Assembly (NCBI GenBank): GCA_003956705.1
Contig: QZCP01000679.1
Coordinates: forward strand, 62,001 to 126,000
Length of the DNA stretch: 64,000 nt
From: Brevipalpus yothersi
Taxonomy: Eukaryota > Arthropoda > Arachnida > Trombidiformes > Tenuipalpidae
Direction of reading: 5' to 3'
Position numbers and translations under genes: made by a program. Under the pieces are notes generated by a model, which saw only the letters and a list, made by a program, of their open reading frames with translations, made no database searches and had not been told where the DNA came from. Shown here in pieces: positions 20,919 to 32,496 of this stretch (position 1 is its first letter; each line of letters begins with the position of its first letter).

Positions 20919-23205
20919 TCAATCATCTTCATCAGACCACTGAAATCCTTCATCATCCTCTTCCGAAGAGGAGCTGTCTTTCAGCCCTTTAAGCCTTCTC
21001 TGCAAGGCATCTATCAGATTGTTTGCGAAATTATCAGCTTCAGTTGCAGGTTTTGCTGGCTTTGTCGGTCTATCTTCGACAGGCTTCAATCGACGACCTT
21101 GCTGAATCTCTTTCAACAGAGCATCTCTTCCACCAGCTTGTGGGACTTGAGATTTGGAACTTGGGTTAGAAGATTGACTATTGGGTTCTACGGGATTGAG
21201 TTTTGCGCCTTTTCTTATTTGTTCGAGAAGAGCTGATCGTCCATCCATAGGTGGTGGAACCCCATCTGGACGTTTGGTGTTTGTCTGAGGGGCAGAGGGC
21301 ATAGCAAGAGATGGTGGAGGTGGTGGTGGAGGAGGAGGAGGGGGAACACCTCCTCCTAGATTGGGAGGAGGACCAGATGGTGGAGCAAAACTAGGAGCTG
21401 GTGGTGGAAGTGGGGGCATATTTGAAGGAGGAGGAGGTGGTGCAGGAGGAATGGATGAGTGGCTTGCAGACTGTTGAAGAAAAAAAGAAGGTTCAAACTT
21501 ATTCATCGAAAATAATGATCAAATTGAGAAGACGAACCTTCGAATTCGATTTGATGGATGGAGTAATTGCTGGAGGAGGGAGAGGAGCAACTCCTGACCT
21601 ATGATGAGGAGGGCGGTTGGGAGGTACATCTCTTGAATCGTTATTCGTTGGACGCTGAGAAAAGAGAGAAAAGAATTGAAACTTTTTAAATTAGTATTTC
21701 TAGTTGAAATAAGCAAGTAGATTTGTGTGATGAAAACAAATGAGATTGAGAAAATTGTTTCAACAGCATGGATATTCCGTTGCATAGTAAGATATATTCT
21801 CACCGAATTGTCTTTAGCCATAGACTGTAGCATGCCGTCTCGACAAACATCGATACCGCCAGTTTCGTTGACAAAATCATAAATGGCTCTCAAATATTTT
21901 GGATTACTCAGTTGTTCATTATTTATGCCAGCCATTGTAAAAAATTCTTGGTATTTGGGATCAAAGCGATTGTCATCAACAGGATCCTAGAATATGAGGA
22001 AAGAAATCATCACTAATTGCAAGAAAATCAAAAAATTCTGCAACTCATTACCTCTAAATCGTGACCAAAGTTTGACGAAATATGACCTAGATGCTGAAAA
22101 TCAGTGGGCACACTGATATCTTGCTTTCGATATCTTGGTCTATTCTTGTCTTTCTTTTTCTTGTTTTTCTTTTGATCAGGAGGATTTGGTAAGGCCCTAT
22201 TCAAATCTTAATGGGAAAAATGGTTTCAGAATTGAATTTTGAAAAATCGTCATTTATATGACCAATATTTAAAATATTTGAAAAATTACCTAAAGGTGTG
22301 AGACTTGGATCCTGCTTTCCAATATTAAAATTGAGCGCTCTCTTATCTTCAAAAAAAATGAGAAACATATGAAAACTCATGAATTAAATTAAATTATCTG
22401 TGTTCTTTACCTAAAATTGCGACTTTTGATTCAACCACCCTTTGAAAATCGCTAGCCTCAGCACTGTCGGCGAAGTAAAGACCAGCTGTACATGAGTCAG
22501 CCTCAAAGGTATGAAAATTGGGCCTTTTGGCCTTGTAACTGAACCCAAAGAAAACTTCTTGTTGCCAAACACAACCTCGAACCTGAATGGTATACAAATT
22601 TAATCGAGTTAATCATGAGGACCTTGATGATTGCAAATATTGCATCATCACAACTACACCGAGCTACTCTATGCATGAATCGAACTTACATTGTCTATAT
22701 CGTATACTGAGATAAAATACCCTCGGACATTGTTATCTTTGACAAAACAAACCACACCAGTAGCATTCTTGTACCATTTGGAATGACTTGGAGGCTCAGT
22801 TAGCATCAACTGAACCACAGCCGTGGAAAGGGTCTATAAATAGAGAAACAAAAGGAATAAGGAATAATTATCAATTATAAGATGAAAGAAAAGGATGATG
22901 AATCATCGCACATCAACTTCCGTTAAACAGTCTAACAACACTGATGACTGACTAACAGTAACTTGTAAGTAAACAAAACAAAATTACACAATGAATGTCT
23001 TGATCATGAATGTGGAAGATGTTTGTACAAGTTTCTTACAATAAAATTTGGAAAATTGTTCAATTTTTTGTCCATGAATACTCACAAAACATCGATCATC
23101 AAGTAATTTGAATACCAAATCATTCTCTTCTTTACTCAGCAGAACGGATGGCTTATTTCTTGACTTTTTGGAAGGTGGATTCAAGGTACCACCACCGGTA
23201 GACAT
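20919..23205 (-). CDS. WASp: Wiskott-Aldrich syndrome protein (WASP/N-WASP)
   Basis: WASP relays Cdc42 and PIP2 signals to the Arp2/3 complex to start branched actin. Eight exons in phase (23086-23205, 22690-22833, 22411-22582, 22290-22346, 22052-22206, 21804-21986, 21538-21654, 20919-21470) encode 499 residues, the usual N-WASP size. The domains in order are: a WH1/EVH1 fold (about 25-145), a basic patch of Lys (KKNKKKKDKNR), the CRIB motif ISVPTDFQHLGHIS (about 193), the autoinhibitory GBD, a long Pro-rich region, two WH2 actin-binding motifs (GRSALLEQIRKG and GRDALLKEIQQG), the central helix NNLIDALQRRLKGL, and an acidic tail with the conserved Trp (FQWSDEDD). One donor (exon 7, GTTCGT) is weak. 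The ATG at 23205 is the first in this exon. Confidence 0.94.
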
Positions 23206-24139
23206 GGCCCTGGTTACAATAAATGGGTGGCAAATTTTGTTAATCCAGGATAAATAACAAGAAAAAGAAACAAAAGAAATGTAAACATGAAAACAATCAG
23301 AACACACCAACAAGTAACAGTATTGAAGAGATGGCGATGATGTGACACTTCAACACCACAGGATGTTGAGTGAACAAAAGATGATCAAAATTGGTAATAG
23401 ATGGATAAAAAAGAGTGTATCTAGGTATATATGGTTAGGGGCGATAATTTTGAGGTGGAGAATGAGAACAATCTGTAATCAAAAGTTGATTACCGAAGTA
23501 CACTAGAGTGTTGATCAGCCACTCGGTAAGAAAAATATATTCAATTCATGATTCAATACAGTACTAAGTGTACCAGGAGCAAAAAATCACAATTATTATT
23601 CAACAATCACACACACATACACGAAAGTTGCTTAAAATTAATCATGATCAAAATTAATAAGGATCAATAGTCATCAACACACAAACAATTCAAACAAAAT
23701 GATTTGGTAAAAGCAAGCAAGCAATGTCAATAAGTGAAGCTCTCTATCAGCTGTGCTCCGCCTTCAGTAGCATGAAAATGTTTTTGCTTCTATCGTTAGC
23801 AATGCACGCTTGTGTCATGAGCTTGAAAGTGAATCGTAATTGTGAGCTAGAAAAAAAAATTAACTAATCTCACCTCACAACGGAACATAGACTGGGTGTG
23901 AGTAGGGTAGTGATTATTACACACCGGAACTTCTATGATCAAATGTAGATCGATAGTTGAAGAGAAAGCAATTGTAGTGTCGACTTGTCATAAATACACT
24001 TTCAACACTCACTATTTTTAGATACATTTTTTTTCTTTCTGTAAAAGTATTTAAATCCGCCTCCGGGATCAGGTCATGTCATTTTGGGTGCCCCAAATTT
24101 GAGGCTCTTGATGAAACGGTCCAGTTGGATTAAATATTT

Positions 24140-24215
<76 letters not shown>

Positions 24216-25373
24216 ATTCCTAGTCTATTCAAGACATAGATTAGTTTGAACATTCAGATTTTTCGAATTTTTGAGAAAAAACGATGTATCTATGATTAAT
24301 CTCGAATTTCACTCATGATTTACTAAACTTCCGAATAAATAATATTCGACGAAAAATTCAACCATCAAGTAATAGATACAGATGAATGAGTAGATATTCT
24401 CTTGTTTCAACTAACCATGGATCGAATGGGATCAAACCAAATAGATCTAAACGTTGAAGATGGTTCATTATTGTTGCCGGTGAGTTGGGAGTGCACACAC
24501 AAACAGTGAAAAAAACAAATCGAAATAATCGATTTTTTCAATTTTTCTGGCGAATCATTTTTTCTGCACACATAAAAATAAGTTATTAATACTTTCTTTA
24601 ACTCTCAATCACGATTCACGAAAAGGCAGACATGAGATCAATCTTTAGCTAAAGCGAAAAGAACACTGATAGATTCTGATTAACTGTAACTTATTCAGAA
24701 AGGAGATTTCTCTCCCTCTCACAACCAAAAAAGGTGTCAAATCATTTCGAATGATCAGGAATATGAATGGCTGTTCAGTGTGGCCAAAGCGTAGGAGGCA
24801 TAGAATCAAAGCTCAAGAAGCAATTGAATAAGACCTATTCCAAAACTATCCATACAAGCGAACTTGAGGTTTGAAGGCTAAACATTTATGGATTGTTCCT
24901 GTTTTTTTGGAGTATTTCAACAGAAATACCATTCTTATGCTACCAAAAATCAACAACAATTGATTTCTCAATCGATTTTTGCTCTAATTCGTATAAATCC
25001 AAAAGAATCTTCATTCCTCTTGATCTTATTCATTTGTTACCTCCATTAAACGCTCTGACAAATCTGAATAATGGAACTTCCTCAAACCTCCCACTTACAG
25101 TGACTAACCGAATATTTTCATAACCTAAACGGACATTACTCATTATGAGATCGAGAACGACAATCAAAATGTTGACTATCCTCTAATTTTTTTAACATTC
25201 GCACTGTACATTAAACGCTCTAATGAGAGGAGTGAAAATCAAGTCCTCAGATTTGGGAGATGAGGCTCATGTATTACTAGGAATACTCTTGAAAAGTCAT
25301 CTTTTATGACTAGAAGATAGTAAATTTTATTCGTCGAAAAAAGAATACTCATCGATAGTAAAAGTTTACTTAC
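23206..25373. other. intergenic, upstream of WASP
   Basis: No gene is supported on either strand. The stretch contains the WASP promoter, a long (CT)n array at about 24145-24212, and AT-rich sequence. A 76-codon frame at 24893-25123 starts on a weak codon and looks like chance. Confidence 0.45.
24145..24212. repeat. (CT)n microsatellite, about 68 bp
   Basis: A nearly perfect dinucleotide tract upstream of WASP. Confidence 0.95.
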
Positions 25374-25590
25374 ATTTTTGTTTCTCTCACATCCGTCTTG
25401 AGATTATGTGTTGTATTGAAGAGAAAACTGAGCGTATCTATGATTTTATCATATGGCAGTCTAACATTGGTCAAAAAATCCGGTGTCATGATGTTTATTA
25501 CCATCTCGTTCGGTGCACAGGATGATAAAAATTCCTTAGCACCCTGAGGCTTAGGAAGAGGGCCATTTGGACGTCGATACTTGTTCGCCA
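25374..25590 (-). CDS. orphan exon-like open frame
   Basis: A 72-codon stretch is bounded by a plausible acceptor (GTGATAG) and a good donor (AT/GTAAGT). It reads as compact protein sequence: NKYRRPNGPLPKPQG, NEMVINIMTPDFLTNVRLPY, DKIIDTLSFLFNTTHNL. No in-frame ATG opens it and I found no neighbouring exons on the same strand. I do not recognise the family. It may be one exon of a gene with long introns, or a remnant like the catenin fragment. Confidence 0.38.
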
Positions 25591-26269
25591 CTATCACAGC
25601 TTATCAATGACTTCGAGAATGCAATTGACTCGACAGTTATGATTATGATAAAGTAAAGTAACTCAAGTAGATGGGATCTCATTTGAGACCTCTTCTATCA
25701 GCTCATCTATGATCAGTGAGCGAAAGATTGTGAAAAATATTCTTTGCTATCGATCCAATATTTTCCCCATAAATTGTGCGTTTGCATGATCAACTGTAAG
25801 TTAGGTCGATAATTTCTAGTGGATTCGAATATTCTCTTTTCATTATACGAATGATCACGATCGTATTATTCTTCTGGAGAAACTTCCCTCAATTGTCAAC
25901 TGTTTGAAGACCTCGGTATCATGGCGATAATCTAGTTGAATATCATTTTTTGTCTTTTGTAAAAAAATTCATCGAAAGTCAAAGTAGATAGATGAAACTA
26001 AACATCATTATTTTCATATGACATGTATTTTGACTTACACTTATTAGTTCTAATAGAAAGAAGAGTTATTTCTAACAGGGAAACTTGAGAGAAAAACTAT
26101 CATTCACACTGGTTAAGGAGAGTAAATGAAAGGAAGTAAAGTTTATCATGATCAAAATTAATTAACAGTTAACAATTGATGATTAGTGAATTGAGAGATC
26201 CAAAAAGTACCGCTTATCAACATGTAGGTCATTTTCACGAAATATTTTCTCATCAAAATTGGAGAATGA
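25591..26269. other. intergenic spacer
   Basis: AT-rich DNA with no supported gene; it probably includes the 3' UTR of ALDH7A1. Confidence 0.45.
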
Positions 26270-28237
26270 TCATTGGAATTGAATTCCTTGAGCTAAAGGT
26301 AGATCTTGAGAGAAATTAATTGTACAAGTTGATCGTCTCATGTACTGTTTCCATGAATCACTTCCAGATTCTCTTCCACCTCCGGTTGCCTGTTGAAATT
26401 AACGAAATATATGAAACACTGATCAATTGGTTTCAAGACAATAATTCAATATCTCACCTTTTCCCCACCAAAAGCTCCACCAATTTCAGCACCACTTGTT
26501 GGAATGTTCACATTGACAATACCACAATCAGAACCATGAGGACCCAGCCACTTGTGAATATACTGAAGATTTTTGGTGAATAATGAGCTCGATAAACCTT
26601 GTTCAACTTCGTTATTGATTGCAATTCCTTCATTGATTGTTGAAAATTTAAGAACATAAACTATTGGTGCAAAGGTTTCACGATGAACAAGTGGTGATTT
26701 GTGATCGATATTAGTTATAATAGTTGGCTCCACGAAATAGCCTCCATCCTTGTCCAGACATTTACCTCCACAGATTACGGTTCCACCATGTTTCTTAGCG
26801 TTCTCGATCGCATCAAGATAATCTTTTTGGGCATTCTGTGTATGAAGTGGCCCACACAATACACCAGCTTCCAAGGGGTCACCAATTTTAACTTGAGTAT
26901 ACGCCTTAGCAAGTCTCTCGACTACTTTATCGTGTATCGATTCGTGCAAAATTAATCGACGTGTAGTTGTACAACGTTGACCGGCTGTTCCAACACAAGC
27001 AAAAAGAGCTGATCTGACCAACATCTCGATATCACAATCTTCACAGCCGATAATTGCATTGTTACCACCAAGTTCTAGGATGCTTCGTCCAAAGCGACGT
27101 TGAACGTTAAGGGAAACTTCACGACCAACAGCAGTGCTTCCAGTGAATGAGATCAGAGGTAATCGCTTATCTTTTGCCATTGCATCACCAATTTCCCAAT
27201 CACCACAGACCAGGGAACAAATTGAACCTAAGGAATGTATTAAGAATTTTCAGTTGAAGAAGATTCCGCTGAAAAAATTCATCGATAGATATTTTTACCT
27301 GGTAAGCCGTTGGAAGCGAGAACTGATTGGAGTATTCTGGTCACCGCAATACTGCACAGAGGGGTAGTTGGTGCGCTTTTCCAAATCATGGTATTTCCAC
27401 AAACCATTGCTAGAGCATTATTCCAACCGAAAACTGCTACCGGAAAATTGAATGCTGTGATAATTCCTATTGAGCCAATTGGATTCCACATTTCAAGCAG
27501 TGAGTGGCCAGGTCTTTCTGATGGTATCACTTTACCCTCAAACATACGAGATAAGCCGACTGCATAATCACAGATGTCAATGTATTCTTGAACTTCACCT
27601 TCGCCCTCGGGTAAAATTTTACCCATCTCGAGTGATACCAATTTACCCAATTCACTTTTCTTTGCTCTCAATGCATCACCAATCTGGCGAACTATTTCAC
27701 CTCTCTTGGGTGCCGGTAAACTTGACCAAGTTTCCCATGATTCATTTGCTTTTTTGGCTACTCTATTGTAGTCATCATTGTTGCCCAGTACAATTTTGGC
27801 GATCGTTTTTCCATTTGATGGGCACACAGAGGTTATGGTCTAATGGAGATATTCATGGTGTTCAATTCAATTTTTTTATCAATTGTTTTCCATTGAGTAG
27901 GGTCAGACAGTGAAAAGAGAGAAACTTACCTTGCCGTGTCCTGTCCATTCTCCATCAAAAACTCCGAGATTACTTTCATCTAGGCCCAAGTCTTTGAGAT
28001 AGCTGTGTTTGGGATCGGAAATCAAGGTACTCATCCTTCAAAAGTAGAGAGATTGATAAAAATAATTAAATTAATTCAGCAAAACTAGCTTGGAGAGATT
28101 AAAATATTTCCATCTCAAACTATGCAGACGTACGAAAAACTTTTCAAAAGTTAATATCAACACACCAAAACTAACCTCCGTAAAATATTCTCAAATCTGA
28201 AGGCGTTAAAACTTGTTTTGACCAGTAATCGATTCAT
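26270..28237 (-). CDS. ALDH7A1: alpha-aminoadipic semialdehyde dehydrogenase (antiquitin, ALDH7A1)
   Basis: ALDH7A1 oxidises alpha-aminoadipic semialdehyde with NAD+ in lysine breakdown and also betaine aldehyde; it works in mitochondria and cytosol. Five exons in phase (28176-28237, 27930-28035, 27299-27839, 26458-27227, 26270-26389) encode 532 residues, near the usual 510-540. The first exon gives a basic, Arg-containing presequence (MNRLLVKTSFNAFRFENILR); an internal Met in exon 2 (MSTLISD) could start a cytosolic form. Family motifs include FNFPVAVFGWNNALAMVCG, FTGSTAVGREV, LELGGNNAIIG (general-base Glu), and GTAGQRCTTTRRL (catalytic Cys). The end ATGGGRESGSDSWKQYMRR is diagnostic of antiquitin. 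Confidence 0.96.
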
Positions 28238-28563
28238 TTTAGTCACAAAAACCAATCAGCCAAGATACATAGCCACGGTGCATACTTTCCTTTTTTTTCT
28301 TCCTCTCGATAATGTCTTGCTTTTGGAATCTATCCAGCTTATCATATTGTATCCAGGCAACAAATACAATGTAGTCCAATTTATCAAAAAATGATAATTT
28401 TTATCACTCTTTTTTGGCTATGAAAAGATGACAGTAGCTCCAATCTTCAAGATTTTTCGTTTAGAGAACGATTCGATCAGAGGTTCATTAGTGAAATATG
28501 ATGATAACAGGAGATGATTCTGTTCTCTTGGTTTCTATTCTCATTGAATCATCTTCATGAGAA

Positions 28564-28596
<33 letters not shown>

Positions 28597-29522
28597 TTCT
28601 CTGCTTAGAGGCTACCCACACACATTATTTCAGCACAAGTTGAGTAATTTCTTGAAATTAGCAGAATGATCATCTCGCTCTCTGTAGGCCATCGTTCATG
28701 GTTTCGAGGCCATGAACATCATGGAGCTATCGACATACGTATGTATTGGAACCCTCAAAATCTTCCTACGCTTTTCTACATCCGGTGGAGAATTATCCTG
28801 AATGTTATTGCACAAGAAACATTCTGAGCAAAACTTTTAACGCCTTCTCTTTTTTTCTAAACAGTTTGTTGTGAATTTTAAGTTCGTTAGCTGATAGAAT
28901 CGAAATAAAGTACCAAATTCACAAGCCATTGGGAAGGTTTACAGCAGATGCTTCCATAAACAATCAAATGAGAAAATAGTCTTAATCTATGATCAGAAAC
29001 AGTTATTCCACAGCGTAAAATCATAGAAAAAATGTGATGAAAAATATAAAATTCACAAAACCATGAAAACTCTCTGAATGCCAGTTGATTCTAAGAAAAT
29101 TCAAACTGAAATCATCTCAAGAGAGTTGAATGACCGATAGAAATTGAGAATTCATCTCTCATCACTTGACCATCATCTTCAAATTGACACATTTTCTTCC
29201 AAGTATTTGAATTAATTCAATTTAAAGTGAATTTATTCCACAAAATCTAACATTATGTTGCCAGAATAAATTTTGGAACAAAAATTGGAGAATAAAATGA
29301 TCAACTATGATCATAATTCATTTTATCGCTCTCACAATTGTCACCCATCAGATTAGCCCATTTTCTCTCTCAGAGGTAATCTCAGATACATCAAAACTGA
29401 TCAAATTTTTTCCATGTCCATAAAATAAGTGTCTAATCGAAAATCATCAACCATCACCATAAAGTTCTAACTATTCAGAACAGTTCTTACAGCTCACTAC
29501 TGTATGAAGAAATGAGCTTAAA
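28238..29522. other. intergenic between ALDH7A1 and BAG3
   Basis: The 5' flanks of two divergent genes. It contains a CT-rich run at about 28564-28603. No gene is supported. Confidence 0.45.
28564..28603. repeat. CT-rich microsatellite
   Basis: A (CT)n tract interrupted by two TTT bases. Confidence 0.85.
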
Positions 29523-29527
29523 CTGCT

Positions 29528-29562
29528 AGAATAATGTCGAATATTCGGGAATAGTGTGGAAC
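29528..29562 (+). promoter_or_regulatory. heat-shock element array upstream of BAG3
   Basis: GAA at 29529 and 29539, TTC at 29544, GAA at 29549 and 29559 all fall on one 5-bp register. The central part is a perfect inverted trimer nGAAnnTTCnnGAAn, the binding site of heat-shock factor. It lies about 70 bp upstream of a TATATATAT box (29616-29624) and about 300 bp before the presumed start codon of BAG3, a known HSF1 target in animals. An inverted CCAAT (GATTGG, about 29578) lies between. Confidence 0.8.
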
Positions 29563-29615
29563 ATAAGCTTCATTTTGATTGGCTGTTAGAGTGAGCAGAG
29601 TGAGAGTGAGCTTAG

Positions 29616-29624
29616 TATATATAT
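29616..29624 (+). promoter_or_regulatory. TATA box of BAG3
   Basis: TATATATAT lies downstream of the HSE array and upstream of the non-coding leader. It suits a strong inducible promoter, with transcription expected to begin near 29650. Confidence 0.6.
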
Positions 29625-29856
29625 TTTTGTTCATTGAAAGATGTTTGTTGAGTATACATATCATGCTTGTTTCCGAATTGGAAAAATTCATCAGATTGTT
29701 TCAATATAATTCGATTGTGTGCGAATAATTATCGCTTCGTTCATCAGACTAAAGTGACCATAATTTTGACAAACTTTGTATTTGTTTGATTGTGTTGGTG
29801 CATTTTTCATCTTATTTGATCCTTACTACTTGGCTTGATTTTACTGTGTTCTGGCT

Positions 29857-32108
29857 ATGGTATGTATTATGATTTAATGATCAACATCTTGTAACACACC
29901 ACTTTTGTGGCCAACAGTAGCTGAATAGGGAAGTGATAATTTTTACTTTGATTTTCAGATGTTATACTCTCCTTCTGTCTTGTGTTTGATTATTTTTTAG
30001 AAAATTATCACACTTCTCCTTATCATTCTATATTTAATGTATTCCATCTTGTAGTCGCTCGATTAGCTAGGGTGATTTTTGAGGTCTAAGAAACCTTGTA
30101 TCTTTGTACCGGAGGTTTTTCCTCAATTTGAATATCTCAGAAAGCTTGCTTGGCCTTGGTGTATGCGTGTGAATCACGATTCAATTGTTCATCTTAACTC
30201 ACTTGATTTTTTTATTAGCCTTTTGTGCTCTCATCTTTACAGAATAATCCTTTCGACACCCATCCACTATCTTTCACTGCTCCACAATATAGCGAATTCG
30301 CTGGTGATAAATTTGGCTCCATGAATAATAATAATCAGCAAGATGATTTCGATGGTCAGCATCGCCAACCGAGACAACCTCGAATTGTAAATATTCCTAT
30401 TCAAGTTGAGGGACGTGATGGATCTCCCATGAGTCGATCTCCAAATCAATATGAGTCACATTCAATGCCTTCCTACGCAACCCATTTCGCTGACCAACCG
30501 AGGAACAGTCCTAGTCCTCCTGGAAGAGGCCCTACTCCACCGCCCAAGCCTAACAATTTACCTAATCGACCTGTGAACCATTCGGGGCCCAGAGTTTGTG
30601 AGATTCCAATTCAAGTTGAAGGTAATTCGCCTAACCTCAGAGATCCGAGCTGGAATTCTGGAAGATTCATGCGTAAGGGCCCACACTCTCAAGGACAAGC
30701 TTTTGGAGCACCTGGAACTGGAATCCCTCATCATCATCCCCCAACAACCGAGTCTTTTGAAACCGAAATCCCAGTTCAACATGTAAAAAGTAATTCATCG
30801 TCAAGCGTAGGCAGTGATCACCCTAACTCACAGTCACAAAGCAATGCTATACCTAGTAAGGAACGCCAGCCAAAGGATGCTCTACAATCAATCAAAGAAA
30901 TCGATTTGGAGGTGATGAAACTCGAATCTCAAGTAGAGGAATTTGTTGGCGATAAGCATGACAAACAGTTTAAATATTTGGATGAAATGTTAACTCGCTG
31001 TATGATCAAGTTGGATAGCATCGAGAGTGAAGGCCGTGATGATATTCGCCAAGCTCGTAAAGCGGCCTTAGTAAGAATTGAAAAGTGTCTCGCATCTTTG
31101 GAAAGCAAAAAAGAGGGATCTACTCAAGTTGATACCAGTGAGACACCTAAAACCATCAGTGATTCATGTGAGACTGCAGCTGAGGGTATGGCTTCGATGG
31201 AAATCGAACAAGGTAGCATTTCTGATGGTGTGCCAAGTGATACACCTGGAATCCCATCTGATCAAAACGCCGATGAAGCTAATCAGACTTCAAATCAGAT
31301 GGAGGTAGAGGAACCGTGTCAAGGACAAGACCCATCGAACGATTCGGCTCAAAGCGAAATCGATTCACAAGCTGTGGAAGATGGCAAGCCTGTTCAAGAA
31401 CCAGAGAAAGACCAAAGTAATATTGTTGTTTGTTTAAATTCTGAATCCCTCAATAATAACCAAGATATTTTCAGAAAAAAAGAAGAAGTCATTGAGGAAA
31501 TGGTTGACAGGCAGCTCGAAGGAGTGAGACAAGAAGCAGGACCAACTGCAGACGAGATCACTTGGTTTGAGGCAGCTGAGACAATAGATCAAGATATCGA
31601 TCATCTGGAACCTCAAACCACTGAGCTGGCTCCAGAGGATTCTAGTGCTCAAAGAGATGACCTAGTCGAAGATAATGATATGGATGATGTCGAGCAAATC
31701 AATAACCCACCAGATGAACCTGTGAATATCTGTGAGGAAATGTGCGACAGCCAGCCCGATGTTGAGTTGAATGAATTCATCCGAGTTGATGAAACTCTAT
31801 TGAAGGAAATCTCAGAGCCGAAAATTGATATACCCGATGATCTAGATGACTCCTCTAGGAAAGATCAAGCTCCCGAATCATTCAACACTGTGAATGGTGA
31901 GAAAATCCCTCCGATCTCTGATGATCAAGAGACAAGTGAAGACGAAAACCAAAAGAGTGGTCCGACATTCCACATCATTGATGAGAATATCAGCTCTAAT
32001 TCTTCATGGGGAAGTGCTTCAACACCAGCTCCTGTCATCGAATTTCCATCTGACGAGAGTTACGAACATGTTCCAATTTTGGGCGAGCAGGAAGTGTCTT
32101 CTCAGTGA
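29857..32108 (+). CDS. BAG3: BAG-family co-chaperone, BAG3/starvin-like
   Basis: BAG3 releases nucleotide from Hsp70 and links it to small heat-shock proteins for selective autophagy and filamin turnover in muscle. The main exon, 30243-32108, follows a TTTACAG acceptor and begins NNPFDTHPL. The best donor upstream is ATG/GTATGT at 29857-29859, so the first coding exon may supply only the Met; the predicted protein is then 622 residues. It has three small-Hsp-binding IPV-like motifs (NIPIQVEG, EIPIQVEG, EIPVQHV), a Pro-rich segment (PTPPPKP), and a BAG domain (about residues 215-295; KEIDLEVMKLESQVEEF, RKAALVRIEKCLASLE). The last 320 residues are highly acidic. No WW domain is seen. AATAAA at 32257-32262 is a likely polyadenylation signal. 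Confidence 0.88.
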
Positions 32109-32496
32109 TGGGCCTCATCGAAACACTGACCTCTCTATCAAATTACATCTGATCTCACAGTCTTTTTTCCCTAGAAAGAGCTCTAATATGTTTAAATTTA
32201 GTAGAAACTAAAAAATAGTGAATTATTTGTATTTTTATTGTTATGCCTTGTCACTTAATAAATTGAGTGACTATTCACGAATTCACCCACACTGTACCAA
32301 TCATTTAGAAAACTTTCTCTCGTGATTTCCTGCGAGAATATGTCAGTCAGGCACAATAATTCTTAATATCAACAGGCAGGTCGAAAATGGACTGGAATTT
32401 TTATTCAATTACTAAATATAATGCAGCTGATGTTGTTAATTTTTCTTAGTAACTTGAACCAAGCATTGGTGGCTAATGGAAAATGAGAGCATTTAA
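32109..32496. other. convergent 3' ends of BAG3 and FAK
   Basis: The 388 bp hold both 3' UTRs, including AATAAA at 32257 for BAG3. No gene. Confidence 0.6.
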
